From assembly GCA_029262355.1 (NCBI GenBank), contig JAJCZO010000006.1, positions 1-50,454 of the forward strand: a DNA stretch of 50,454 nt, read 5' to 3'. The position numbers and the translations under genes are program-made. The notes under the pieces were generated by a model, which searched no databases, was not told the DNA's origin, and saw only the letters and a list, made by a program, of their open reading frames with translations. This DNA is from Deltaproteobacteria bacterium. GTDB taxonomy: Bacteria > Desulfobacterota > Binatia > UBA12015. Below, piece by piece: positions 7,264-15,274 of this stretch; position 1 is the first letter of the stretch, and each line of letters starts with the position of its first letter.

Positions 7264-8670
7264 TCAGCCCCGGGCGTACGTCGCCGGGTCGAGCCGAAAC
7301 GCCATGCCACGGAGCAGCTCGCCCCGTGATCGTCGCTGGGTGTTCGTCTGCGAGGTCGCCCGGAACAGCTCCAGCGCGGCGATGTCGTCGAGGTCACTCG
7401 TGTCGATCCCGAGGTGTTCGGAGAACAGCTCGCAGCGCAGTGCGCGAACTGTCGGCGCGTGCCAGACCGAGGCATTCAATTCGGTGTCACCGTAAAACGA
7501 TCGGTTCGCGATGTTCGTCGACCCAATCGTGCACCATACATCGTCGATCAAGCAAATCTTGGCGTGCACGTAGACGTGCTGATAGCGGCCCTCGCCGGCG
7601 CCTACGGCGATCCCCGCCAACGTGAATCGCTCGTAGTCGCCGAGACGCGCGAGTGATTCCCAGAAGCGGTTGTCTCCGTCGCGCCGACGACCCTCCACCA
7701 TGTCGGTATTGGCATCGGCCGGGGCGAGGAACACGATCTCGACGCCGCGGTCGAGGGCTGCAAGCAGACGGTCGACCACCTCCGGAGATCCGATTGCCTG
7801 ATCTTCGAGATAGATCGTGCGCTCCGCCGCATCCAACGCTCGGCGATACTGATCGACGATACTGTAATCGCCGTCTTCGATCACGAACGGCTCTCCTCCC
7901 GGCGTCGCAGCGTCGTCTCGGTACTGGCCGCGCCGGACGGTACGCTGAATCTGAACGACCGCTTCCCCGGCGGGCCTCGATACGACGGCCGGGAACTCCA
8001 GCGCGCCGCCCATCGAGTCGCCGTGCCATCGACCGTCATCCGCGTCGCGCTCGCTGGCTTCGTTCCATCGCTGCACGAAGTTGTGATGAACGTCGGTCGC
8101 GGCAGGACCGCGAAGCTCCGCGTAAACGTCATGTGTATTGCCGTAGGGCGGATCCACGCGGGCACCCGTGCGCGCCGGGTGCCCGGACGGAACTACCGAC
8201 CCGTGATCCAGGTTGATGCCGCCGACGAACGCGATCTCCTCGGGGTCGCCCGCATCGATGAGCCAACTCTTCTGATGGTGGCAGTAGAGCTTCGAAGCGC
8301 GATCCCAGCGCGCAAAAAAGGGTGCGTCGCGCCGGGCCAGCCACGCACGCTGCGCTTCGGTCCCCATGAAATGCGTACTCGGCCGAATCTCTTCGAGCTC
8401 CGGACAGCGCCAGAAGATGACGCGCACGTCGACCCCACGGCGGTGCGCGCGGTCGAGCACATCGAAGATCGTCCCACGACCGTCGGGCATCTGTACGTCG
8501 GGTTCGAGGAACGCAACCGTGCCCCAGACGCTCTTGCTCGCCAGCTCAGTCGCCTCGCAGATCCGGCGAAACGCGGGCTCGCCGTCAATCAGGGGCTCGA
8601 CATGATTGCCGTCGCGAATCGGATACGGCCCCGAGATAACGAAGGGGATGTGATCGCCATCGCGCTTCAT
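7264..8670 (-). CDS. Phospholipase D / cardiolipin-synthase-like protein
   Basis: 468 residues with two PLD catalytic HxKxxxxD motifs: HHQKSWLIDAG near residue 130, followed by FVGGINLD, and HAKICLIDDVWCTIGSTNI near residue 385. No N-terminal membrane helix is evident, unlike housekeeping cardiolipin synthases, and the insert between the motifs is long, so it is closer to soluble PLDs that hydrolyse or transfer phosphatidyl groups. It lies 20 nt downstream of a lipoprotein gene that is itself coupled to an amidohydrolase, so a three-gene operon is likely. Confidence 0.9.
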   Translation of the reverse strand: MKRDGDHIPFVISGPYPIRDGNHVEPLIDGEPAFRRICEATELASKSVWGTVAFLEPDVQMPDGRGTIFDVLDRAHRRGVDVRVIFWRCPELEEIRPSTHFMGTEAQRAWLARRDAPFFARWDRASKLYCHHQKSWLIDAGDPEEIAFVGGINLDHGSVVPSGHPARTGARVDPPYGNTHDVYAELRGPAATDVHHNFVQRWNEASERDADDGRWHGDSMGGALEFPAVVSRPAGEAVVQIQRTVRRGQYRDDAATPGGEPFVIEDGDYSIVDQYRRALDAAERTIYLEDQAIGSPEVVDRLLAALDRGVEIVFLAPADANTDMVEGRRRDGDNRFWESLARLGDYERFTLAGIAVGAGEGRYQHVYVHAKICLIDDVWCTIGSTNIANRSFYGDTELNASVWHAPTVRALRCELFSEHLGIDTSDLDDIAALELFRATSQTNTQRRSRGELLRGMAFRLDPATYARG

Positions 8671-8690
8671 CTCGCAAGCACCTCGGGTCG

Positions 8691-9263
8691 TCAGCTCTCA
8701 CAACCAAGCGCGAGCCGCCCATCGAGAGCGACCGGCAGCTCGAATTCCACGGAGCCGTCCTGGTTTCGCACGGTGCCGCGCAGGGTGAGACTCGCGTCGC
8801 CGGCGGCACGGTCGTCCGCGCACGTCGGCACGTCGCACTGCCGGTCGATCGATGCATTCGTCAGGCCCGGCTCGACCGCGAGATCCACGATGTTCTCACC
8901 GCCCCGCGAAACCCCGATCCGACGCGCGACCCCGAAGATGGCCGCCTGCGGGTCCGCCTGGAAGCGGCAGCAGCGGCGAATGTCGGGCTTCGGCCCACCT
9001 CCCGCATTGCACTGCACGGCCTCACCGTCTGCGACGAGGCAGATCCGACTCGCGCCCCGCAGCGCCTCCGCCAGATCGTCGCGAACGTCGTCCGATAAGA
9101 GCTCGAGAGGGTACTCGCCAATGAGATCGGCCAGCGCGTCACCTGCAATGGGCACGCAATGCGATGGCAACGCCCTGGGCGGTCCAGACGATGAGGTGCA
9201 CGCAGCCATCGCGAACCCCAAGCAGAGGCCAAACGCTGTCCCTAATCTACGCATGTGCATCAT
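8691..9263 (-). CDS. Predicted lipoprotein of unknown function
   Basis: 190 residues. The ATG at 9263 overlaps the TGA of the upstream amidohydrolase (ATGA), implying coupled translation; the signal peptide proper begins at MRRLGTAFG (9254). The lipobox is GFAMAAC, so Cys about 22 would be lipidated. The mature part has paired cysteines (SHCVPI, RICLVADG, VQCNAG, RRCCRF, RQCDVPTC) and a predicted beta C-terminal half (SLTLRGTVRNQDGSVEFELPV). No family recognised. It sits in an operon with an amidohydrolase and a PLD-like enzyme. Confidence 0.8.
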   Translation of the reverse strand: MMHMRRLGTAFGLCLGFAMAACTSSSGPPRALPSHCVPIAGDALADLIGEYPLELLSDDVRDDLAEALRGASRICLVADGEAVQCNAGGGPKPDIRRCCRFQADPQAAIFGVARRIGVSRGGENIVDLAVEPGLTNASIDRQCDVPTCADDRAAGDASLTLRGTVRNQDGSVEFELPVALDGRLALGCES

Positions 9264-11005
9264 CCTACCGGCGCCGCCTGCGGGCCGCGAAGAAGACGAC
9301 CTGGCCGAACCCCGGTTGGCTCACCCTTTTCCATCACGACCTCGCCGGAAACGAGATTCGCCTCATACCCTTCCGACCGCTGCAGCAACCGCCGTCCTGC
9401 ACCGGGCAGATCGTGGGCCATCCGGGGCGGAAGGAGGCGAAGGTTCTCGAGATCGATCAAGTTCAGGTCGGCCTTGTACCCGGGCGCGAGCACCCCACGA
9501 TCGAGCAGTCCGTAGAGCTGTGCGGTGTCCTGGGTCATCCGGTGAATCACCATCTCGAGTGGCACCGTGGGCCCCCGCGTCCGATCGCGAACCCAGTGAG
9601 TCAGCATGAAGGTGGGAATGCTCGCATCACAGATCAGGCCGCAGTGCGCGCCGCCGTCGCCGAGTCCGAGTACGACCCGGTCGTGGTCCATCATCTCGCG
9701 TAGCGGCTCACAGTCGCCGCTGGCGTAGTTCAGGAAGGGCAGCAAGAGGAGCTCGCGCCCGTCGTCGCGCAGCAGAAGCTCATAGGCGAACTCGTGAACG
9801 TCGCGCCCGGCGCGGCCAGCCATCGCAGCGACACTGTCTTCCGGCGCCGGCTCGTAATTTGGCGGATCACCGAGCGGAAACATGCTCTCGAACATCTTCG
9901 CACTCCCAAAAAAGTTAGCTCCCTTGGGAGGCCTCTCGCCGAGGATCCTCTTTCGGACATCCGGGTCGCGCAATCGGGCGGCGCGCTCCGCCAGTGGCAA
10001 CGCCGCGATCGCATCGTACGCGGGGCGCCCGAGGAACGGATTCGCGATCGTCTGGTGGCCCGCCATGATTCCGAACGGGCGGCCCGCCATCTGCGGGCGA
10101 ACGTCTGCTCCGTCGGCCACGGCGCGCTCCGCGATCTCGATGAGCTGGCGCCAGATATCGGGGCGCGATGCATACGTCAGCATCGCGAAACTCACCGGGC
10201 GGCGAATCGCCGCGGAGAGTCGACACATCCAGTCGATCTCTTCGAGAATCGCTTCGGGAGGATCGCCCGGTGCATCTCCGCCCGCACCTAGCGGTGCGAG
10301 CTCGAAAACCCCGAGCCGAGTCTCGCCGAGGGCGCGACCGATGCCGAAAAGCTCGTCCTCCGCCGCGTACGTCCCGGGAACGGGCTCGCCGTCGACCGCT
10401 CGATGGCCCAACGTCCGCGACGTCGAGAACCCAAGGGCTCCCGCGAGCAATCCCTCCTTTACGATCTCGGCCATCGCGACGATGTCGTCCGCCGTGGGCG
10501 CCTCGTTCTTCGCGCCACGCTCTCCCATGACGTAGCCACGCACCGCGCCGTGCGGCACCTGGGTCCCGAAGTCGAACGCGCGCGGCGCGCGCTCGAGCGC
10601 ATCGAGATACTCCGGGAAGGTCTCCCAATCCCATTGGATGCCCTCCGAGAGCGCCGTGCCCGGAATGTCCTCGACGCCCTCCATCAAGCCGATCAACCAG
10701 TCGTGGCGGTCGGGCCTCGCGGGCGCGAACCCGACGCCGCAGTTTCCACATACCGCCGTGGTGACCCCATGCCAGCACGATGGGGTGAGCAGGGGATCCC
10801 ACGTCGCTTGCGCATCGTAGTGCGTATGGATGTCGACGAAGCCGGGCGTCACGACCAACCCGTCCGCATCGATCGTCCGCCGCGCCTTGCCCTCGACGCG
10901 TCCGACCTCGACGATCCGGCCATCTTCGATCGCGATGTCACCATTGTGGGCCGGGGCACCCGTGCCATCGACCAGCTGCCCGCCCCGGATCACGAGATCA
11001 TGCAT
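9260..11005 (-). CDS. N-acyl-D-amino-acid deacylase-type amidohydrolase
   Basis: 581 residues, amidohydrolase superfamily of the D-aminoacylase branch (COG3653). The N-terminal beta-domain (MHDLVIRGGQLVDGTGAP..GDIAIEDGRI) precedes the TIM barrel with metal-binding GFVDIHTHYDAQ near residue 62 and NCGVGFAP near 94 (the Cys ligand of this branch). GDGGAHCG near 490 carries the catalytic Asp, and YGLLDRGVLAPGYKADLNLIDL closes the protein. Enzymes of this group hydrolyse N-acyl-D-amino acids, but several related clades act on other amides. Probably heads the operon with the lipoprotein and PLD-like genes. Confidence 0.88.
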   Translation of the reverse strand: MHDLVIRGGQLVDGTGAPAHNGDIAIEDGRIVEVGRVEGKARRTIDADGLVVTPGFVDIHTHYDAQATWDPLLTPSCWHGVTTAVCGNCGVGFAPARPDRHDWLIGLMEGVEDIPGTALSEGIQWDWETFPEYLDALERAPRAFDFGTQVPHGAVRGYVMGERGAKNEAPTADDIVAMAEIVKEGLLAGALGFSTSRTLGHRAVDGEPVPGTYAAEDELFGIGRALGETRLGVFELAPLGAGGDAPGDPPEAILEEIDWMCRLSAAIRRPVSFAMLTYASRPDIWRQLIEIAERAVADGADVRPQMAGRPFGIMAGHQTIANPFLGRPAYDAIAALPLAERAARLRDPDVRKRILGERPPKGANFFGSAKMFESMFPLGDPPNYEPAPEDSVAAMAGRAGRDVHEFAYELLLRDDGRELLLLPFLNYASGDCEPLREMMDHDRVVLGLGDGGAHCGLICDASIPTFMLTHWVRDRTRGPTVPLEMVIHRMTQDTAQLYGLLDRGVLAPGYKADLNLIDLENLRLLPPRMAHDLPGAGRRLLQRSEGYEANLVSGEVVMEKGEPTGVRPGRLLRGPQAAPVG

Positions 11006-11299
11006 TTCCAGAGCCTATCAGAGGGATGTGACAGGGGGGTAGCGCGCTTCGGGGTGCGGACCTTCCACCCACGCCCCTCCGGACGCTACGTATTCCAAGA
11101 TGTGTCGGCCCCTCTCTGTTTTTCTCCCCCTCGTCCACTCGGCTCGGTCAGCCGCCCTCCGCTCACCTCCGCCGGCGGCCTCACCCCTGAGAGTCTCGAG
11201 CTGTTTCAACCCATCGACTTGGCCGCCGGCCCGCCGCCCCCGAGTGGCTCGCGGCTCGAGCCGAACGCATCTGTCGGCGTTTCCTGAGAGAGGCTCGCT

Positions 11300-11857
11300 G
11301 TGATCGTAATCGTGTACGGATACGAGGGCTCCGGCCACGGCCACTGGCAACGGCGCCTCGCTGCAGAGCTCCAGGAGCGTGGCGCGCCCTTCGAGTTCCC
11401 CGAGCTCTCCGATCCGCTCGCGCCGCAGAAGGACCAATGGCTCAGCGAACTCGATGAGTGCGTGCATCGAGCGAGCGGCTCGCCGGTGACCTTCGTCGCC
11501 CACTCGTTGGGTTGCTGGGCCGTCGATCACTTCCTCGCGGAGAGGGGAGCGAACGATGCCCACGCCGCGCTTCTCGTCGCGCCCCCGTCGCCCTACCTCC
11601 TGTTCGAAGCCGTGCAGACCTTCATGCCGCCGCCGATGTCGAAGGACGCTTGGGCGCCGATTGCCGAGAGATCCGTCCTCGTGGGAAGCGACAACGACGA
11701 CTACGCCGGCAGCGACGAGCACGTCGACATCGCGGCGACACTGGGCATCGCGCATCGCGTGGTCCCAGGAGCGGCCCACCTGAACACCGACGCAGGGTAC
11801 GGCCCATGGCCGCTCCCGTTGGAGTGGCTCCAGGGGGTCGGCGCCGTCTCGGCCTGA
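11300..11857 (+). CDS. RBBP9/YdeN-like serine hydrolase
   Basis: 185 residues from a GTG at 11300 (weak GAGAGAGG upstream). A small alpha/beta hydrolase: VYGYEGSGHGHWQ at the N-terminus, nucleophile Ser in VAHSLGCWAV near residue 73, acid in VGSDNDDY near 136 and catalytic His in AAHLNTDAGYGPWP near 160. These match the RBBP9 family (about 180-190 residues). Cytosolic; substrate unknown. It is preceded by a 294-bp intergenic region shared with the divergent amidohydrolase gene, in which no other gene is seen. Confidence 0.88.
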   Translation: MIVIVYGYEGSGHGHWQRRLAAELQERGAPFEFPELSDPLAPQKDQWLSELDECVHRASGSPVTFVAHSLGCWAVDHFLAERGANDAHAALLVAPPSPYLLFEAVQTFMPPPMSKDAWAPIAERSVLVGSDNDDYAGSDEHVDIAATLGIAHRVVPGAAHLNTDAGYGPWPLPLEWLQGVGAVSA

Positions 11858-11957
11858 TCGAATCTCGAGCGCCCAGACGTGGCTTGCGCGCCCCGCCACC
11901 GGAGGCAGAATACGATGAACGATACGCGCCCGCCTCGGCCGCCGAACGAACCTCAGC

Positions 11958-12608
11958 TCACGTGGAGACCGACGCGGTTACACGCGCCTCGGACGGACCC
12001 ACTCCGCGCAGTGTCAGTACCTGGCGCACGAGGTCCGCAAGCGACCCCGCCTCCATCTTGCGGTAGATCTGGGCTCGGTGCCCCTCAACGGTACGACGGC
12101 TGAGGGTCAGCTTCTCGCCGATCTTGATCGACGAGAGCCCTTCCAGGATCAGATCCAGAACCTCGGCTTCACGCGCGCTCAGCGACTCGTACCGCCGCCG
12201 AATGCCTCCGACGGCCACGCCCTCGTCATAACGCCCACGCGCCGCTTCGATCCCCTGCCAGATGCGGTCGACCAGATCCTGATCGCTGAAAGGCTTACGC
12301 AGGATGTCGACGGCGCCGCCCTTCAACCCACGGACCGCGGTCGAGAACTCCGCAAACGCGGTGATCAGAATCGTCGGAAGGAGCCGGTCCTCACGTTGGA
12401 GCTTCTCCACGAGCTCGAGGCCGCTCATCCCTCGAAGTCGGACGTCGAGGACCAAGCAAGCGACCTCTTCCGGGTCGTAGACCTCGAGGAACTCGGCCGC
12501 CGAAGAATACACTTTAGGTTCGAGTCCAACGGATTCGACGAGCCAGCCCAGCGCCTTTCGCACCGAAGCATCGTCATCCACGACGTACACGACTCCCTCG
12601 GAAGACAT
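11958..12608 (-). CDS. FixJ-type response regulator (LuxR family)
   Basis: 216 residues. The start is the ATG at 12608 because MSSEGVVYVVDDDASVRKAL is the normal receiver N-terminus; upstream in-frame codons overlap the divergent gene's leader. The receiver domain (1-120) has the acidic pocket DDD, phospho-acceptor Asp in LVLDVRLRG near 54, the Thr in LITAFA and the Lys in RKPFSDQD. The output domain is a LuxR/GerE helix-turn-helix (LSAREAEVLDLILEGLSSIKIGEKL, SRRTVEGHRAQIYRKM). No histidine kinase is encoded in the window, so it is an orphan regulator. It is divergent from the enoyl-CoA hydratase gene with an 89-bp shared upstream region, which makes that pair a plausible target. Confidence 0.92.
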   Translation of the reverse strand: MSSEGVVYVVDDDASVRKALGWLVESVGLEPKVYSSAAEFLEVYDPEEVACLVLDVRLRGMSGLELVEKLQREDRLLPTILITAFAEFSTAVRGLKGGAVDILRKPFSDQDLVDRIWQGIEAARGRYDEGVAVGGIRRRYESLSAREAEVLDLILEGLSSIKIGEKLTLSRRTVEGHRAQIYRKMEAGSLADLVRQVLTLRGVGPSEARVTASVST

Positions 12609-12697
12609 GAGCCATACGCTAGATGGGCAGGGCGCCGCGGACAAGCCTCGCATCCAGAGCCTCGCCTCCAAAGCCGCTTGTGGTCCGAGGGGCTCAG

Positions 12698-13495
12698 ATG
12701 CAAAGGGAGTCCATGGCGGATTTCGGAACCTTCGGAGATGTCTACGTCGATATTGGCGACGAGTACGTCGCAACGGTCGAGCTCAGGCGCGGCCCCAACA
12801 ACTTTTTCGACATCAGCCTGATCACCTCGATCGCAGACGCGTTTGAGGCGCTCGACACCGAGCCCCGATGCCGAGCCATCGTCCTTTGTTCCGAAGGCAA
12901 GCATTTTTGCGCGGGGGCGAATTTCGGCAATGAGGACCATGGTCTCGAGGACGGATCGGGGCGGCACCTCTACGACGAGGCGGTTCGCTTGTTCTCGACC
13001 CGAAAGCCTGCCGTGGCCGCGGTTCAGGGCGCCGCGGTGGGTGGCGGGCTCGGGCTGGCCCTGATGCCCGACTTCCGGGTGGCCTCCGCCGAATCCCGGT
13101 TCAGCTCGAACTTCGCGCGGCTCGGCTTCCACCAAGGCTTTGGACTTTCCGTGACCCTGCCCGACCTGGTCGGACAACAGCGCGCGATGGAAATGCTCTA
13201 CATCGGTCGCCGCATCCCCGGAGACGAGGCGTTCTCCATGGGCCTGTGCGACCGACTCGTCGCGAGCGAGCAAATCCGGGCGGAGGCGCTGGCCTTCGCT
13301 ACGGAGATTGCGATCTCCGGCCCCCTCGCCATCGCCTCGATCCGCCGCACCCTGCGCGGTGGCCTGGCCGAGCGCATCCGTGTCGCCACCGACCGAGAGA
13401 AGGCCGAACAAGATCGTCTCCAGAACTCCGAGGACTTCCAGGAGGGAATCCGCGCGATGGCCGACCGCCGCAAACCCGACTTCAGAGGACGCTAA
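12698..13495 (+). CDS. Enoyl-CoA hydratase/isomerase family protein
   Basis: 265 residues from ATG 12698 (GAGGGG five bases upstream); ATG 12713 (MADFGTFG) is an alternative with AAAGGGAG only three bases away. Crotonase fold: oxyanion-hole segments CSEGKHFCAGANF near residue 65 and AVQGAAVGGGLGLALMPDFRVA near 110. A catalytic glutamate would lie in the FARLGFHQGFG region; GFHQG replaces the usual G(L/I).PE/D, so hydratase activity versus another crotonase reaction is uncertain. The stop overlaps the next gene's start (TAATG), indicating coupling. Confidence 0.87.
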   Translation: MQRESMADFGTFGDVYVDIGDEYVATVELRRGPNNFFDISLITSIADAFEALDTEPRCRAIVLCSEGKHFCAGANFGNEDHGLEDGSGRHLYDEAVRLFSTRKPAVAAVQGAAVGGGLGLALMPDFRVASAESRFSSNFARLGFHQGFGLSVTLPDLVGQQRAMEMLYIGRRIPGDEAFSMGLCDRLVASEQIRAEALAFATEIAISGPLAIASIRRTLRGGLAERIRVATDREKAEQDRLQNSEDFQEGIRAMADRRKPDFRGR

Positions 13496-14124
13496 TGACC
13501 CCGGCGGCCAGCCCACAGCCCCGTATCGGCTGGGCGGAAACCGTCCGCCTGATCGAACTCGACCTCGAGACGTACGACGCATGGTTCCCCGGAGTGAGCG
13601 CCGCGCGCCCCACGGGGATCCGAGCCGGCCTCGCCGTGTTTCGAACCGAGATGTTCGGTGCGAACCTTCTCTTCCGCCTCCAGACGTACCTCCACGGAGC
13701 GGGCCATTCGACGCTCGCCACCCTGCTGACCCGCATGAGTCGAATCCTCTTCGACGTCATGATCGGGCGAAACGTGCGGATCGGTGGTGGCCTCTATATC
13801 GCGCACGGTTCCGTCGTGGTGGAGGGCACCGTCACCATCGGCCAAAACGCGAGCATCGCCCCGTTCGTCACCGTCGGCCTCGCAGGCGCGCCCGGCACCG
13901 CTTTCGACGTGCGGGGCCCCCAGATGGGCGACGGTGTCGTGCTCGGCACGGGGTCGAAGATCCTCGGGCCCGTCCAGATCGGGGACCGGGCGATCATCGG
14001 CGCGAATGCCGTCGTCGTTTCGGATGTAGCCACCGATCATACCGCCGTCGGTGTGCCGGCCCGTGCGCGCCCGACGAGGCACGACGGCGGCGGGCTTCAC
14101 GTCGTCACCCGCGAAGGTCCGTAG
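13495..14124 (+). CDS. Serine O-acetyltransferase-like hexapeptide protein
   Basis: 209 residues, starting in the TAATG overlap with the upstream gene. The N-terminal helical region (1-85) is followed by a left-handed beta-helix of hexapeptide repeats (IGRNVRIGGGLYIAHGSVVVEG, VTIGQNASIAPFVTVGL, MGDGVVLGTGSKILGPVQIGDRAIIGANAVV). The His in IAHGS corresponds to the CysE catalytic His region. It may make O-acetylserine for cysteine synthesis, but the pairing with a crotonase-type enzyme and the shortened N-terminus leave another acyl acceptor possible. Confidence 0.82.
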   Translation: MTPAASPQPRIGWAETVRLIELDLETYDAWFPGVSAARPTGIRAGLAVFRTEMFGANLLFRLQTYLHGAGHSTLATLLTRMSRILFDVMIGRNVRIGGGLYIAHGSVVVEGTVTIGQNASIAPFVTVGLAGAPGTAFDVRGPQMGDGVVLGTGSKILGPVQIGDRAIIGANAVVVSDVATDHTAVGVPARARPTRHDGGGLHVVTREGP

Positions 14125-14182
14125 GGCACAGACCCCTCGCCACTGCGGCCGTCGTGCACCACCGTCGGCGGTTCGTCGAGCC

Positions 14183-14806
14183 CTAGACCCCCGTGTAGCC
14201 CAAGATCAGGACGTAGTGGCTGGCGCTGCCCGCCATGACGAAGAGGTGCCAGATCCCGTGGCCGTGGGGGATCCTGTGGTCGAGCACAAAAAATATCACG
14301 CCAACGGTGTAGAAGATGCCGCCGGCCAGCAGCCAGTCGAAGCCGCCGGCGGGGAACGCGGCGAGGAGCGGCTCGAGACCGAACATGCAGATCCACCCCA
14401 TCGATAGACAGATGACCACCTGCAGGCCCGTGCCGCCCCCATCGGGGCGCAGCGCCGAGTGCGCGATGCCCATGGCTGCGAGCGACCACACCGCGGCGAA
14501 CAGCTGCCAGCCGAGCTCGCCACCCAGAAGAACCAAGGTGAGCGGCGTATAGGTGCCCGCGATGAGAAGATAGACGGCCATGTGGTCGAAGCGCCGGAAC
14601 AGGGCTTTCCGAGGACCCACGAAGGAGTGATAGAGCGTCGACATGACGTAGAGCAGCAGCAACGTGCCGCCGTAGACCGCAAAACTCGCGATCTGCCAGG
14701 CATCCCCCCGGCCCGCCGCCACGACGATCAGGGGGATGAATCCCACCAGCGCCAGCGCGGCGCCCACCAGATGGGTGATGCTGTTCAGCTTCTCTCCGTG
14801 TGTCAT
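14183..14806 (-). CDS. Hemolysin III / PAQR (YqfA-like) membrane protein
   Basis: 207 residues from ATG 14806 (MTHGEKLNSITHLVG); a GTG at 14845 would add a charged extension. Seven predicted transmembrane helices. The family metal-site residues are visible: NSITHLVG, STLYHSF near residue 65 and the terminal HLFVMAGSASHY. PAQR-type proteins are zinc-dependent integral membrane hydrolases or regulators of membrane composition; bacterial members have no settled role. It is convergent with the acetyltransferase gene, with 58 bp between. Confidence 0.9.
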   Translation of the reverse strand: MTHGEKLNSITHLVGAALALVGFIPLIVVAAGRGDAWQIASFAVYGGTLLLLYVMSTLYHSFVGPRKALFRRFDHMAVYLLIAGTYTPLTLVLLGGELGWQLFAAVWSLAAMGIAHSALRPDGGGTGLQVVICLSMGWICMFGLEPLLAAFPAGGFDWLLAGGIFYTVGVIFFVLDHRIPHGHGIWHLFVMAGSASHYVLILGYTGV

Positions 14807-15097
14807 GGGTCCAACCACTGTACGGGCCCGGACCACCGCACGCACGAAAAGTCTGCGTCTTGTCGAGAGGTTAGGCAGCGACGGGTGGCCACAGCGTCTC
14901 CGGCGCCAGCTGACGTGCTGTCAGCCCCGGGTCAACCCAGACGTCCCAACACGTGAAACGCTTGGGCATCAAACAGAAGAATGTCTCCCCAATGTGCAAT
15001 GCGGTCTTGACCGAGGGAACCCGAACTTCGTAGGACAGTCTACGGCTTTTTCCTCGACCCTCCACCAGCTCCTGCAACATTCCTGCAGGGAGGGACC
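14807..15097. other. Upstream region of the secreted Cys-rich gene block
   Basis: About 290 bp, with no protein-like frame. Seen: a small stem GCTGAC/GTCAGC (14909-14925) and a candidate promoter at 15007-15036. The stretch 14985-15060 is less GC-rich than its surroundings, as expected for a promoter zone. Confidence 0.5.
15007..15036 (+). promoter_or_regulatory. Candidate sigma-70-type promoter
   Basis: TTGACC at 15007-15012, an 18-bp spacer and TAGGAC at 15031-15036. The -35 is good and the -10 is weak. It lies 62 nt before a small ORF and 235 nt before the Cys-rich protein gene. Confidence 0.35.
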
Positions 15098-15274
15098 ATG
15101 AACAACCAATCCAACCTGACCGGAGTTCCCACGCCCCCCTCACCGGGCCGGGCGAGTTGCGACCTCCGACTGATGCAATCCACCCCCGTCGCCACCTGGG
15201 ACGGCTCATCCAACCACCGGTGCGTCCATCGACCCACCACCACTCGGATCCGAGGAAACGGAGAATCGAAATGA
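15098..15274 (+). CDS. 58-residue upstream ORF overlapping the Cys-rich gene start
   Basis: ATG 15098 is preceded by GGGAGGG with 3-nt spacing; TGA 15272-15274 overlaps the next ATG (ATGA). The peptide (MNNQSNLTGVPTPPSPGRAS...) has no recognisable motif and a composition rich in Pro, Thr and Arg. The good ribosome site and the ATGA overlap suggest a translated leader that couples to the downstream gene. Low sequence complexity leaves chance as the main alternative. Confidence 0.35.
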   Translation: MNNQSNLTGVPTPPSPGRASCDLRLMQSTPVATWDGSSNHRCVHRPTTTRIRGNGESK

